Source: Nemertoderma westbladi
Taxonomy: Eukaryota > Xenacoelomorpha > Nemertodermatida > Nemertodermatidae
Assembly: GCA_032718475.1 (NCBI GenBank)
Contig: JAUCBJ010001090.1
Span: 1 to 38,382 of the forward strand
Direction of reading: 5' to 3'
Length of the DNA stretch: 38,382 nt
Part shown: positions 10,801 to 20,659 of the stretch, one piece after another
Layout: each line of letters starts with the position of its first letter
Position numbering within the stretch: the first letter of the stretch is position 1
The notes under the pieces: model-generated
The model's input: the letters and a program-made list of their open reading frames with translations, nothing else
Database searches by the model: none
What the model was told of the DNA's origin: nothing
Program-made: the position numbers and the translations under genes

Positions 10801-11643
10801 CTGCCAAGTACCTAACTGATCTAGACTTTGCTGATGACTTAGGAGTACTCTCAGAATCATTAGAGGGAGCCCAGCGGCTCCTCAGCTCATTAGAACATGC
10901 TGCTTCTAGTGTTGGTCTTTTTATTAACTCCAGAAAGACCAAAATTCTGACAGTTAACTTTGAAAGTCCTCAGCAAGTCTCTGATCGGATGAGCATAAGC
11001 TCAAAGGATGGTATGCTTGAGCATGTGGACGACTTCTGTTACCTGGGATCATGGATCCGGAAGTCAGGTGAGGACCTTCGAATACGTAAGGGAAAGGCAT
11101 GGGCAGCCTTGAATAGGCTTTCCAGGATTTGGAAGTCACCTAGAATTAATCGGAAACTTAAGGTCCGATTATTTAGAGCAGCAGTAGTTCCAGTACTCCT
11201 CTGCGGGAGTCCATGCTGGGCTCTAACTGCTGAGGACACCAAATCTCTGGATGGCACATTCACAAGAATGCTACGCCGGGTACATTGTGTCAAGTACAAT
11301 GCACACATCTCCAACCAGACACTATATAACATTAGAGGTGTCTCATTGGTTCCCCCAAGCTTGACACTAGAACAAAATCGCCTCCGCTTTGCAGGACATT
11401 GCTTTCGCCGTGAGGACCAGCCAGTGCATAATCTTGTACTTTGGCAGCCTCATGGAGTGAATAAGCATGGTGGACAGCCCATGACTTTCTTGAGACGCAT
11501 CTTAAAGGACACTGGCCTTAAAGATGCGGATGATCTAGCAAATGTCATGGGTGATAGGGAGTTGTGGCGGTGCAATTTTGTTGACAAGCCGGCACAGCAT
11601 TCTTAAAAATGCAGCTGCAATGCAGCATGCCGATCCTAGTAGA
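7894..11643 (+). mobile_element. LINE (RTE-like, endonuclease + RT), apparently full length, inserted in minisatellite A
   Basis: A 3,750-bp insertion is bounded by 14-bp direct repeats made of array sequence. It has a 420-bp leader (7894-8313) with short repeated motifs such as GGTCA and AGGACCC and no ORF. One long coding region with a single frameshift follows, then a 37-bp 3' tail without a poly(A) run. The domain order of apurinic-type endonuclease then RT in one ORF, the short 3' tail and the absence of a separate ORF1 resemble RTE-type elements. The exact family is inferred. Insertion split a unit of an already duplicated higher-order repeat. Confidence 0.88.
8314..11606 (+). pseudogene. 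LINE endonuclease-reverse transcriptase ORF with one frameshift
   Basis: The first segment opens at ATG 8314 and carries a Pro-rich N-terminus. The start of the endonuclease domain follows (VNTLTLGSPMRQGEL, then VGVQEHR near 8770 with the conserved Glu). Homology leaves this frame at about 9108-9120 and resumes in the next frame, where a DFNASL motif, GTQFKKRTGK and a C-terminal SDHR endonuclease motif appear. The RT follows: VPVPKKGN, FRGISLISIAAKLYNRIL, DFFKAFDSV (first Asp), GVLQGDTLAPFLF and DFADDL near 10823-10840 (YADD equivalent). The C-terminal LRFAGHCFRRED and DRELWR region is typical of this LINE type. A single small indel disables an otherwise complete ORF, implying a relatively recent insertion or an assembly error at 9108-9120. 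The long overlapping open frame from 9228 is the second part of this gene. Confidence 0.88.
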
Positions 11644-11657
11644 TCCTTGTATGGGCT
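11644..11657 (+). repeat. Target-site duplication, right copy, of the LINE
   Basis: TCCTTGTATGGGCT, identical to 7880-7893, immediately follows the LINE 3' end CCTAGTAGA. Confidence 0.88.
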
Positions 11658-14655
11658 GTTTATCAGCACCGAAGGTTGGTTGGGTAACTCCTTATATGGG
11701 CTGTTTAACACCAGTTGGTCGTCGGGTAACTCCTTATATGGGTTGTTTATCAGCACCGAAGGTTGGTCGGGTAACTCCTTATATGTGTTGTTTATCAGCA
11801 CCGAAGGTTGGTCGGGTAACTCCTTATATGGGCTGTTTATCAGCACCGAAGGTTGGTTGGGTAACTCTTTATATGGGCTGTTTAACACCAGTTGGTCGGG
11901 TAACTCCTTATGGGCTGTTTATCAGCACCGAAGGTTGGTTGGGTAACTCCTTATATGGGCTGTTTATCAGCACCGAAGGTTGGTCGGGTAACTCCTTTTA
12001 TGGGCTGTTTATCAGCACCGAAGGTTGGTTGGGTAACTCCTTATATGGGCTGTTTAACACCAGTTGGTCGGGTAACTCCTTATGGGCTGTTTATCAGCAC
12101 CGAAGGTTGGTTGGGTAACTCCTTATATGGGCTGTTTAACAGCACCGAAGGTTGGTTGGGTAACTCCTTTTATGGGCTGTTTATCAGCACCGAAGGTTGG
12201 TTGGGTAACTCCTTATATGGGCTGTTTATCGGCACCGAGTTGGTTGGTTAACTCCTTATATGGGCTGTTTAACACCAGTTGGTCGGGTAACTCCTTATGG
12301 GCTGTTTATCAGCACCGAAGGTTGGTTGGGTAACTCCTTACATGGGCTGTTTATCAGCACCGAAGGTTGGTCGGGTAACTCCTTTTATGGGCTGTTTATC
12401 AGCACCGAAGGTTGGTCGGGTAACTCCTTTTATGGGCTGTTTATCAGCACCGAAGGTTGGTTGGGTAACTCCTTATATGGGCTGTTTAACACCAGTTGGT
12501 CGGGTAACTCCTTATGGGCTGTTTATCAGCACCGAAGGTTGGTTGGGTAACTCCTTATATGGGCTGTTTAACAGCACCGAAGGTTGGTTGGGTAACTCCT
12601 TTTATGGGCTGTTTATCAGCACCGAAGGTTGGTTGGGTAACTCCTTATATGGGCTGTTTATCGGCACCGAGTTGGTTGGTTAACCCCTTATATGGGCTGT
12701 TTAACACCAGTTGGTCGGGTAACTCCTTATGGGCTGTTTATCAGCACCGAAGGTTGGTTGGGTAACTCCTTACATGGGCTGTTTATCAGCACCGAAGGTT
12801 GGTCGGGTAACTCCTTTTATGGGCTGTTTATCAGCACCGAAGGTTGGTCGGGTAACTCCTTATATTGGCTGTTTATCAGCACCGAAGGTTGGTCGGGTAA
12901 CTCCTTTTATGGGCTGTTTATCAGCACCGAAGGTTGGTTGGGTAACTCCTTATATGGGCTGTTTAACACCAGTTGGTCGGGTAACTCCTTATGGGCTGTT
13001 TATCAGCACCGAAGGTTGGTTGGGTAACTCCTTATATGGGCTGTTTATCAGCACCGAAGGTTGGTTGGGTAACTCCTTATATGGGCTGTTTATCGGCACC
13101 GAGTTGGTTGGTTAACTCCTTATATGGGCTGTTTAACACCAGTTGGTCGGGTAACTCCTTATGGGCTGTTTATCAGCACCGAAGGTTGGTTGGGTAACTC
13201 CTTATATGGGCTGTTTATCAGCACCGAAGGTTGGTCGGGTAACTCCTTTTATGGGCTGTTTATCAGCACCGAAGGTTGGTTGGGTAACTCCTTATATGGG
13301 CTGTTTAACACCAGTTGGTCGGGTAACTCCTTATGGGCTGTTTATCAGCACCGAAGGTTGGTTGGGTAACTCCTTTTATGGGCTGTTTATCAGCACCGAA
13401 GGTTGGTTGGGTAACTCCTTATATGGGCTGTTTATCGGCACCGAGTTGGTTGGTTAACTCCTTATATGGGCTGTTTAACACCAGTTGGTTGGGTAACTCC
13501 TTATATGGGCTGTTTAACAGCACCGAAGGTTGGTTGGGTAACTCCTTATATGGGCTGTTTATCAGCACCGAAGGTTGGTTGGGTAACTCCTTATATGGGC
13601 TGTTTATCAGCACCGAAGGTTGGTTGGGTAACTCCTTTTATGGGCTGTTTATCAGCACCGAAGGTTGGTTGGGTAACTCCTTATATGGGTTGTTTATCAG
13701 CACCGAGTTGGTTGGGTAACTCCTTATATGGGCTGTTTAACGCCAGTTGGTCGGGTAACTCCTTATGGGCTGTTTATCAGCACCGAAGGTTGGTTGGGTA
13801 ACTCCTTATATGGGCTGTTTAACTCCAGTTGGTCGGGTAACTCATTATGGGCTGTTTATCAGCACCGAAGGTTGGTTGGGTAACTCCTTATATGGGCTGT
13901 TTATCAGCGCCGAGTTGGTTGGGTAACTCCTTATATGGGCTGTTTAACACCAGTTGGTCGGGTAACTCATTATGGGCTGTTTATCAGCACCGAAGGTTGG
14001 TTGGGTAACTCCTTATATGGGCTGTTTAACAGCACCGAAGGTTGGTTGGGTAACTCCTTATATGGGCTGTTTATCAGCACCGAAGGTTGGTTGGGTAACT
14101 CCTTATATGGGCTGTTTAACAGCACCGAAGGTTGGTTGGGTAACTCCTTATATGGGCTGTTTATCAGCACCGAAGGTTGGTCGGGTAACTCCTTATATGG
14201 GCTGTTTAACAGCACCGAAGGTTGGTTGGGTAACTCCTTATATGGGCTGTTTAACAGCACCGAAGGTTGGTTGGGTAACTCCTTATATGGGCTGTTTATC
14301 AGCACCGAAGGTTGGTTGGGTAACTCCTTATATGGGCTGTTTAACAGCACCGAAGGTTGGTTGGGTAACTCCTTATATGGGCTGTTTATCAGCACCGAAG
14401 GTTGGTTGGGTAACTCCTTATATGGGCTGTTTAACAGCACCGAAGGTTGGTTGGGTAACTCCTTATATGGGCTGTTTATCAGCACCGAAGGTTGGTTGGG
14501 TAACTCCTTATATGGGCTGTTTATCAGCACCGAAGGTTGGTCGGGTAACTCCTTATATGGGCTGTTTAACAGCACCGAAGGTTGGTTGGGTAACTCCTTA
14601 TATGGGCTGTTTAACACCAGTTGGTTGGGTAACTCCTTACATGGGCTGTTTATCA
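11644..14655. repeat. Minisatellite A, right block (39/45-bp units)
   Basis: About 69 further units of the same family continue the array beyond the LINE. The first dozen units repeat, variant for variant, the order at 7230 to about 7760, showing that the LINE split a ~650-bp higher-order repeat. From about 12082 a 432-bp higher-order unit recurs (12082 and 12514; 12260, 12692 and 13124), then shrinks to 342 bp, a loss of exactly two 45-bp units. The last part (13935-14600) is dominated by 45-bp units carrying either ATCAGC or AACAGC. Additional variants include a GGCACCGAGTTGG form. The block ends abruptly in a perfect small inverted repeat. Confidence 0.95.
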
Positions 14656-14671
14656 GTCACGAAGACGTGAC
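14656..14671. repeat. Small perfect inverted repeat at the right edge of minisatellite A
   Basis: GTCACG-AAGA-CGTGAC, a 6-bp stem with a 4-nt loop, sits exactly where array periodicity stops and unique sequence begins. Confidence 0.6.
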
Positions 14672-14962
14672 TGTGGGTTGAACCTGCGCTAACCGGCAGT
14701 GAAACTCCCGATGTCGCTGTTCTTCACTTTTTCCCACTTGAATATAATCCTATTATATGATATATTTTTTATTAAAGTTGCATTTTTTAGCTGAACCACA
14801 GTTCATTTAATAAAATTTATTTAGACAAACAAAAATAATCCATTTTCACAAGAGTCCGACGATGCCACGAAATGTAAATTGCGCCGACAGATTAAGTGCG
14901 GTTGTCTTCCTTATTTAGAATATCGGAATTATTTACTAATTATTTCGCAATAATGTTTTCAG
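14672..14962 (+). other. Non-coding stretch between minisatellite A and first recognised exon
   Basis: AT-rich sequence without a supportable ORF, read here as intron or 5' flank of the ankyrin-like gene. A TACTAAT branch-point-like motif near 14934 precedes the acceptor at 14961-14962. Confidence 0.5.
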
Positions 14963-15103
14963 ATTATAAATCATTGGACGGGTGGTGCACCAAACTGGCC
15001 ATGTCTCTGTTACACAGACGACTCCCACCGAGGAACCTGTCTGCAGACCCACCGAAAGTTAACTACCTCCATGCCATTCTACATCTCGTTTTCATGAGTA
15101 ATG
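14963..15103 (+). CDS. Ankyrin-like protein gene, exon a (47 codons)
   Basis: The exon is bounded by a TTTTCAG acceptor, with TACTAAT about 28 nt upstream, and an ATG|GTAAGTA donor. It is open in one frame with both ends in phase 1. It encodes a Leu/Arg-rich segment (GWCTKLAMSLLHRRLPPRNL, then VNYLHAILHLVFMSN) of helical character, as in ankyrin-repeat flanks. It joins to 15430 in frame, restoring a Gly codon across the junction. An ATG at 14953 sits in the same frame just inside the acceptor. Thus it could instead be a first coding exon starting there, but I favour an internal exon because of the branch-point and acceptor signals. The full protein family is not recognised. Confidence 0.65.
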
Positions 15104-15429
15104 GTAAGTAATTTTGGAACGCGAACGAACGTAACGAGTAAGTGAATGTAAAGGTGCGAGATGAGAGCACTGTAGAGAAATTTGTAGCAGTTACGTATAT
15201 GTATTTTTATCCCAAATGATCGCTATTGAATAACAATTAATTGTTGCCACTTTCCTGGAAAACCTGGAATATTCAGCGAATGTGGTGTACATGACATTAT
15301 TTAAGTGAAAATATATAAATCTAAATATTTATTAGCGCGTTAGGCTCCCCATTTTATTTCCTTATATCACAAATAATCTCAATAATGTTTAAACGTCTCC
15401 ACAGCAACTAACACATATGTCTATTGCAG

Positions 15430-15546
15430 GTTGTTTAATGGAATTGTTTGAGTTTCTGTGGAAGAGCGCAAAGAGGGATGAGTGTGAGGCTGTGGATAGT
15501 AATGGGAACACCATCCTACATATGTTGGCTAAAGAACAAAGTTACT
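15430..15546 (+). CDS. Ankyrin-like protein gene, exon b (39 codons)
   Basis: The acceptor is TATTGCAG and the donor is ACT|GTAAGTT, both phase 1. The 324-bp intron upstream is AT-rich with a clear 5' GTAAGTA. The exon encodes CLMELFEFLWKSAKRDECEA followed by DSNGNTILHMLAKEQSY. That second segment has the D-x-x-G-N-T-x-L-H-x-L-A pattern of an ankyrin repeat's first helix. After the donor the frame soon hits a stop, supporting the exon end. The predicted partner exon is 5.6 kb away at 21149, and the intron between them contains several transposon remains. Confidence 0.75.
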
Positions 15547-15962
15547 GTAAGTTATATAAACTATTACTATTGGCCTCTAGGTGGTGCGCAATTTACAATG
15601 TGGGGCGAGCCACGGTAGTAAGTGAGCTTAGCATACGGGTACCACTAACTCAGTCGGTGTGTTTGTGGATCTGTCGATTCGATTATTTAAACGTTAGTAA
15701 CTCGGTCAATCCTCGATGAAATCTATCCAAACTTGGTAGACATGTTGTTTGGCAAAATTTGAGAAATTTTTAGGGGTGTGCCCGATTTCCGGCCGGGCTG
15801 GAATTCCGGTTGGATTTTGAGAAAAAAAATCCGGCTCCGACCGGATTTAAATTTTTTGGCCGGATTTCAATTTCAACGAATTGTTGACCAAATTTACAAT
15901 TAATATACATTTTCAAAAAAAAACATAAATTTAAATTTAAATAATTTTATTTAAATTAAATA
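15547..15962 (+). other. Start of intron 2: inverted-repeat arm and CCGG-rich segment
   Basis: No gene here. About 15583-15741 is the left arm of a diverged inverted repeat whose partner is at about 20098-20256; both share GTGGGGCGAGCCA and AAACTTGGTA near their ends. From about 15768 TAGGGGTGTGCCCGA begins a CCGG-rich tract (to about 15870) reminiscent of the termini of hAT elements. That last reading is weak. Confidence 0.45.
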
Positions 15963-16210
15963 ATATTCTCATTGTGACGGTGGACGGAGTAATGGCCCCC
16001 GAATATTCAATGGTCACAAGACGCCTCGCAGAATCGCTAGCATTAAAGTGGGAGAAGCCCTACTCGTCGATCATGGGATGGGTGCGAAACAGGCTGTCGT
16101 TTGCGCTGTTCTGCGTGCTACAGGGTCATGTATCCGTGGGTCCCGGACAAAGTGGCGTTCCGCAGGAGCTGTGGATGGGGCATCTGCACCATTAGAGCAC
16201 TACCCCTAAC
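15963..16210 (+). pseudogene. Degenerate C-terminal fragment of a retroelement polyprotein
   Basis: One frame reads MAPEYSMVTRRLAESLALKW then KPYSSIMGWVRNRLSFAL. Past about 16095 the recognisable reading moves to another frame (CIRGSRTKWR, then a stop near 16209). This pattern of Tyr/Arg-rich helix, W-V/I-R-x-R-L-S-F and C-I/L-R-G-x-R is, from memory, the C-terminal tail of reverse-transcriptase polyproteins common in marine invertebrate genomes. I cannot name the family. Only the end of the gene is present, there is a frameshift, and it sits alone in intron 2. Confidence 0.5.
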
Positions 16211-16449
16211 TTTTACAACGAAAGCCCCAAGGCAGGGCGGCTACGGGTGGGTGGGATAACTTGAGTAGTAGAAGAAGAGGATCATTCTATATTTAGTTAT
16301 TTCTTAATTAGTTATTTCTTATTTACCCGTTTGTAATAATTGTGTTTTGTTTGGTTTCATTATATTTTATTATAACTTTGGGGAATTAAAAATAAATTTT
16401 CTTTTAAATTCAAACAAATTAAAATATAAGCAAATACAATGGAATACAC
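16211..16449 (+). other. AT-rich intron sequence after retroelement fragment
   Basis: About 240 bp of 3'-UTR-like, AT-rich sequence with several TTAGTTATTTCTTA repeats; nothing coding. Confidence 0.4.
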
Positions 16450-16738
16450 GTAGGTTGGGGATTCGCGCAGCACCGCACCCAGCCAGATGAGCCTTTGCGA
16501 AGAGGTACAATCCGTGGACCTAATCATTCGCCCCCTAGCGGCAGACAGAGGAACTGTAAAAGTATGTCTGTGAGCAGAATGTCAGCAATACCCGTAGGTC
16601 ACTCATTCCACATTTCAGATGAATCTGATGGTTGATTCTATTGCAGATACTTTTACGTTTCTTTCAATTCGACCCCCTAGCGGCAGATGGATGAACTACA
16701 GAACTGAAGTCTGTCTGTGTGTAGAATCTCTAAACTTT
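16450..16738. repeat. Pair of ~144-bp direct repeats containing CCCCCTAGCGGCAGA
   Basis: Two copies of a segment beginning ATTCG(A)CCCCCTAGCGGCAGA, at about 16526 and 16670, share about 60 alignable bases. In reverse complement they resemble the ~145-bp tandem units at about 24800-25320 (GTCTRCCGCTRRRGGGCGAA), so they appear to be one dispersed repeat family. Confidence 0.6.
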
Positions 16739-18071
16739 TGATAGATTAGATTAGATTAGATTATTGACTAAAATGGAATAATATATAACAATAAACAAAA
16801 TATAAATAGCGGTTCGCAGGCATTTAGTCCAAAAAGGTTCACATTTACTTATAAACGTAAACAGGTAAACATACATTCATCTGTACGAAGATAACATTAA
16901 GATAGATTAAATTAATTAGGGTAGAACAATGTTAATATACGTGAGTACAGTATTTAGTGTTATAAATAAATAACATTACAACGAAATTGCAATCAAATAG
17001 CGAAGTTTTTACATGTTAATTACATTAACCGCCAAAAAGACAAAACAGCCTCTGTGTCCTTGTACAGAGATGTGATATTATTAAAACTTCCAGTAATATT
17101 GTGACCATAATTTGTGCCAGCGCATCGAAACATATGGTGCTCTTCATCATCTATCTCCGTAGGGCATAGGTTGCAGAAGCGTAGCTGTCTGGGTACCGAA
17201 CGCCAGCGCCCGAGTTCAACTTGTAGACAATGAGAGCCAAGTCTAAACTGGAGGCACTTTTTGTGCGCTGTGCTCCATACGTTGTCATTTAAAAGAGGGC
17301 TTCTTGTTAATGTCGGATTGAACTTTAGATATGTTCTGAACTTAGTCCCCTTATTTGGCTGAGAGTTATTTGCTTGCGTTTGAACATATATACGCACACC
17401 GTCTAAAAAGTTGTTTGTAGTAATTTCTTTATTTTCTAGAGATTTATAGTGACAAACATACGGAATTTTCATGTCTATAGCGTCATTTATTAATTTATTT
17501 AGTATCGGTTGGTTTTCACTATTCCGAACACGGAGCCAGAAAGCTTTTTGTCTCTTTTGAATGGTTGTGTTGATATCAGCCATCGTACTTAATTCGCAAT
17601 AAATAAGCTTGGACGGTGTAGTCGTCCTCACTCCCACAAGAGATTTCAGAGCATACTCGTAATCACTTTGAAATTTACCCATTTTTGCGTCTCCAAATAC
17701 TTCACAGTTATACAGAACACTGCTAATGACACAGGATTCTAAAACTCGTTCCTTTATTCGGAACGGTAGAAGGAAATTCTCACGTAGAAAGTTCGTGAAT
17801 TTGATGTAATTCTTAAAACTGTCACGTCGCTGCACTTCAATATCATTGGTCACACTACCGGTGTTTGTTATAATGGTGCCAAGATATCTGTACTTATCGG
17901 TGCATTTAATGACGCCATCGAGCAATGGCAGTGGATGGGTGTCTTCATCTGTTCTAGAATTTATGCATATAAATTCGCATTTAGACGGTTGCATAGTTAT
18001 TGCATTTCGAGTGCAGTAAGTGCATACTGCCTGCAGTTTCTTTGTGGCCATATCACGACTCGTAGCTAGGA

Positions 18072-18405
18072 TATTATTATTATTATTATTATTATTAATA
18101 TAAATTTACACCATAACTTAGAACTGAACAAAGACTGCATAGACAATTTAACTATAGTATTATATGGTGATGGGGTTTCCCCCATAAAAGATACATTACA
18201 TACATTACTTAGTTTAAAATATGAGTTAATAATTATTTAAGGTACATTAAAATACATCGAGTTAAAATTATTACTGTATGTAATTGGTCTAAAAAGGCCG
18301 TGCTAATTATGAGATTAAACGAAGAAGTTAAAAGGGTCAGAAGACTGGATGTTATATGAAATTAGATAGAAATATTTGTATTAAAATAAGATGAAATATA
18401 TATAT
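18072..18405 (-). mobile_element. Nested ~340-bp insertion with (ATT)n edge in LINE RT
   Basis: LINE coding homology stops at about 18405 and resumes at about 18072. Between them is AT-rich non-coding DNA that starts on the plus strand with an (ATT)n run (about 18069-18096) and contains a GGGGTTTCCCCC palindrome near 18172. An A/T triplet tail fits a short 5'-truncated LINE or SINE copied from the minus strand. I could not define a convincing target duplication because both edges are ATTAAT-like. Confidence 0.6.
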
Positions 18406-19056
18406 ACGTATTAATAATCGTATCGTCAGTGTGTTCCAGGGTGTGTATCAACTCTAAGAATCCATCAGTCCCAATAACTTCTTTGATGTACTTAATCAAG
18501 TCATTAACGTACACTAGGAATAATATTACAGAACTGCGGCCGCACCTTGTTTTATGCCAGATTTCAATTGGAACTCGCTGGAGAAGTCATTATTGAAAAA
18601 CACTACTCCTTTAGATAGGTGGTACATTGCTGCGATCGCGGCCAACATGACAGACCCAATACCAATAACCATTAGTTTTAATATTGATCTGGAAATTCGG
18701 TCAAAGGCACCTTCATAATCAAGGAATATAATGTATAATTTGGATGAGCGTTTCTTTGCAATTTCAATTAGAATTCTCACTATAAAAACATTATCTGCAC
18801 AGCTACGTTTTGTTTGATACGCAGTTTGTTCCTCGGCTGGTTGGAACCATTTCGTAAGACGCTTACATATAATGAAGTCATAGAGTTTAGATAACAGATA
18901 TATCAGCGTAATTGGGCGGTAGTTCTTCGGTAGGTAGGATGCACCTTTCTTGAATATGCCGCATATGTGTGACGTCATCCATCTAGTTGGATATGAGGCG
19001 TTAACAAATATACAATTAAATAGCATGAAAATGATAATAATTAATGTATACGGCGC

Positions 19057-19105
19057 ATTTTGTAGCATCTGTGGACACGGATGGTGTCCACAGATGCTAC
19101 AAAAT
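19057..19105. repeat. 22-bp perfect inverted repeat inside LINE RT coding region
   Basis: Arms at 19057-19078 and 19084-19105 are exact reverse complements (core TGTAGCATCTGTGGACAC) separated by 5 bp. One arm encodes the expected QMLQNA segment. The other arm replaces what should be the conserved pre-RT block. Confidence 0.9.
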
Positions 19106-20097
19106 ATTATATTATTTAGAGCCTCCTGAACTTCTTCAGCATCAATATGTCCATCTAATTCTGGGATGAAATTTGTGTAACCTTGCGTAGCCAGGCGAAT
19201 GTCATCATCGTCCCTGCCAGTATCACACTTCGTTGCTAAGTGATTAGCAATAACTTCTGCTGACGGTGCATCTTCGGCTGTACATTTTTTGGTGTCCAGT
19301 TTACCCTTCCAATTAAGCTTTCTCCACAGTTCTTTAGAATCATTTTGCTCAATCAAGGATAACCATATTTGGGAGACATTAGTATTGTGTAGAGCGGTAT
19401 CATTAACAACTGGTAAATGTTCTGTTTGTTCTAACTCTGTCTGTCTATGTTGTCTCGGTACTTTCGAGATTGATGCACAAGATGTGACGAGTGACTCGAT
19501 AGAATTCACTGTTGAGTCGATTGAGTCGGGAGTGACAGAAGGGATGGTTGAAATTTTTCCTTCCATTAACGTTTTATATAGACCCCAATTTATTTCACTT
19601 GAAACGAATCGTTTCGTTCTGCTGTTAGAAATCCCCATAGTGGTGTTTATGTCAATTGAACACGATTTAGCGGCGAATATACTGTTGTCATACAACGAAT
19701 AATCCAGCGTAATAGGGCTGTGATCAGAAGGAGTGGGAGTATTTATCACTGAAAAGCTCTCAACATTATTCAGTGCTGCATTATTGACAATCGCGAGATC
19801 AACTTGAGACTTTTTTCCACCACGGGAGAAGGTGAAATTTCCATCACACACCAGTTTACCATATTGGAGATTGTTAAGAATAGCACTATCTGTTCCGTCC
19901 AGAGTGTCTAGTAAAATATTTCCATGAGAGTTTATGATGCTATCTGGATTTCTAGAATAATCTGTGGCTGGTATATTTGTACGGGGTTTTCCAACTCGGG
20001 AGTTGAGATCGCCACCTATGATTAAAGCATATCCTTTCAGGTTCGCCTCATTAATTATATTAGACATACATGCAAAATTGTCCATGCTAAAGTAGAC

Positions 20098-20256
20098 TAC
20101 AACATGTGTACCAAGTTTGGTTCTATTTCCCCAATATGATTGACTGACGCATTACCGTTCAAAAATTTACGACGACGTCAGACGGGCCACTAATGATACC
20201 CCTAAGCTAAGGCTCACCTGGACTTACATGGCTCGCCCCACAATACAATTTTTTTC
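20098..20256. repeat. Right arm of a diverged inverted repeat (partner 15583-15741)
   Basis: The reverse complement of this segment aligns by eye with 15583-15741, with roughly two-thirds identity and a few gaps. The best blocks are GTGGGGCGAGCCA and CCAAACTTGGTA-ACATGTTGT. The arms enclose the minus-strand LINE. They may be ends of one old element or two independent copies of a repeat. Confidence 0.5.
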
Positions 20257-20659
20257 ATAGTTTATATTAAATTCATTCATATTATGAATATGATAAAGTC
20301 TAAGTAGAGCTATCTACATGCTGAGCTGACTGAGTACTTTTTACCAATAATATTTGTATTTGGTTTGGCTCAGCCTCACTTAATATATATTAGAATGGGA
20401 CACGTTTGCCCAAATACTAATTATAACTAGTCAATAATTATTATATCGTCCCAGCCAGCGCGCAAGCGTTGATGTTAGGTCTAGGTATTGTTATAAATTG
20501 AGATAAAGCTCACCACCGTGAATGGCCAGTTTATTCGACAGGCAATTTAGAAACTCTAGTAAATCCAATTTAACTCAGAGAGCATAAAAAAGCTACAGAT
20601 ATTATTACTTCGTTCTATTTTTCAAATTGCAATTTATTTATCAAATCAATCTATTATAT
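20257..20659. other. Intron 2 sequence without recognised feature
   Basis: AT-rich, no supportable ORF or repeat beyond its neighbours. Confidence 0.4.

Larger units (their letters stand above)
17020..20085 (-). pseudogene. LINE endonuclease-RT pseudogene, interrupted
   Basis: On the minus strand, 20085-18526 carries the second half of an endonuclease (GGDLNSRVG and PSDHSPI). The first RT blocks follow: KNYRPITLIYLLSKLYD, IIFLDYEGAFDRISR with the first Asp, and GIKQGAA. A frameshift just after KQGAA (near 18530) moves the reading to another frame, which encodes YVNDLIKYI and a degraded HTDD box (YADD equivalent) near 18420. A nested insertion then separates this from LATSRDMATKK, and the C-terminus continues open from 18051 to 17020. 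It includes RLGSHCLQVELGRWRS and a CNLC-H-C zinc-like tail, typical of LINEs in marine invertebrates. The conserved pre-RT block is also damaged by a 22-bp foldback at 19057-19105. It cannot encode active enzyme. Confidence 0.88.
16741..20097 (-). mobile_element. Decayed, 5'-truncated LINE on minus strand with microsatellite tail
   Basis: The 3' end on the minus strand is an (ATTAG)n microsatellite at 16741-16764, as in LINE groups that end in short repeats instead of poly(A). A 3' UTR (16765-17019) is followed by reverse-transcriptase and endonuclease coding remains. Recognisable protein stops near 20097, where the inverted-repeat arm begins, so the 5' end is truncated inside the endonuclease. 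A ~340-bp foreign piece with an (ATT)n edge is nested at about 18072-18405. It lies in intron 2 of the ankyrin-like gene, antisense to it. Confidence 0.85.

Noticed and set aside
13970-14617. Perfectly periodic 215-residue minus-strand ORF.
   Set aside because: Shadow of the same array; the plus strand is equally open in two frames.
14680-14720. GGGTTGAACCTGCG looked like a tRNA T-arm.
   Set aside because: No acceptor stem, anticodon arm or cloverleaf could be built around it.
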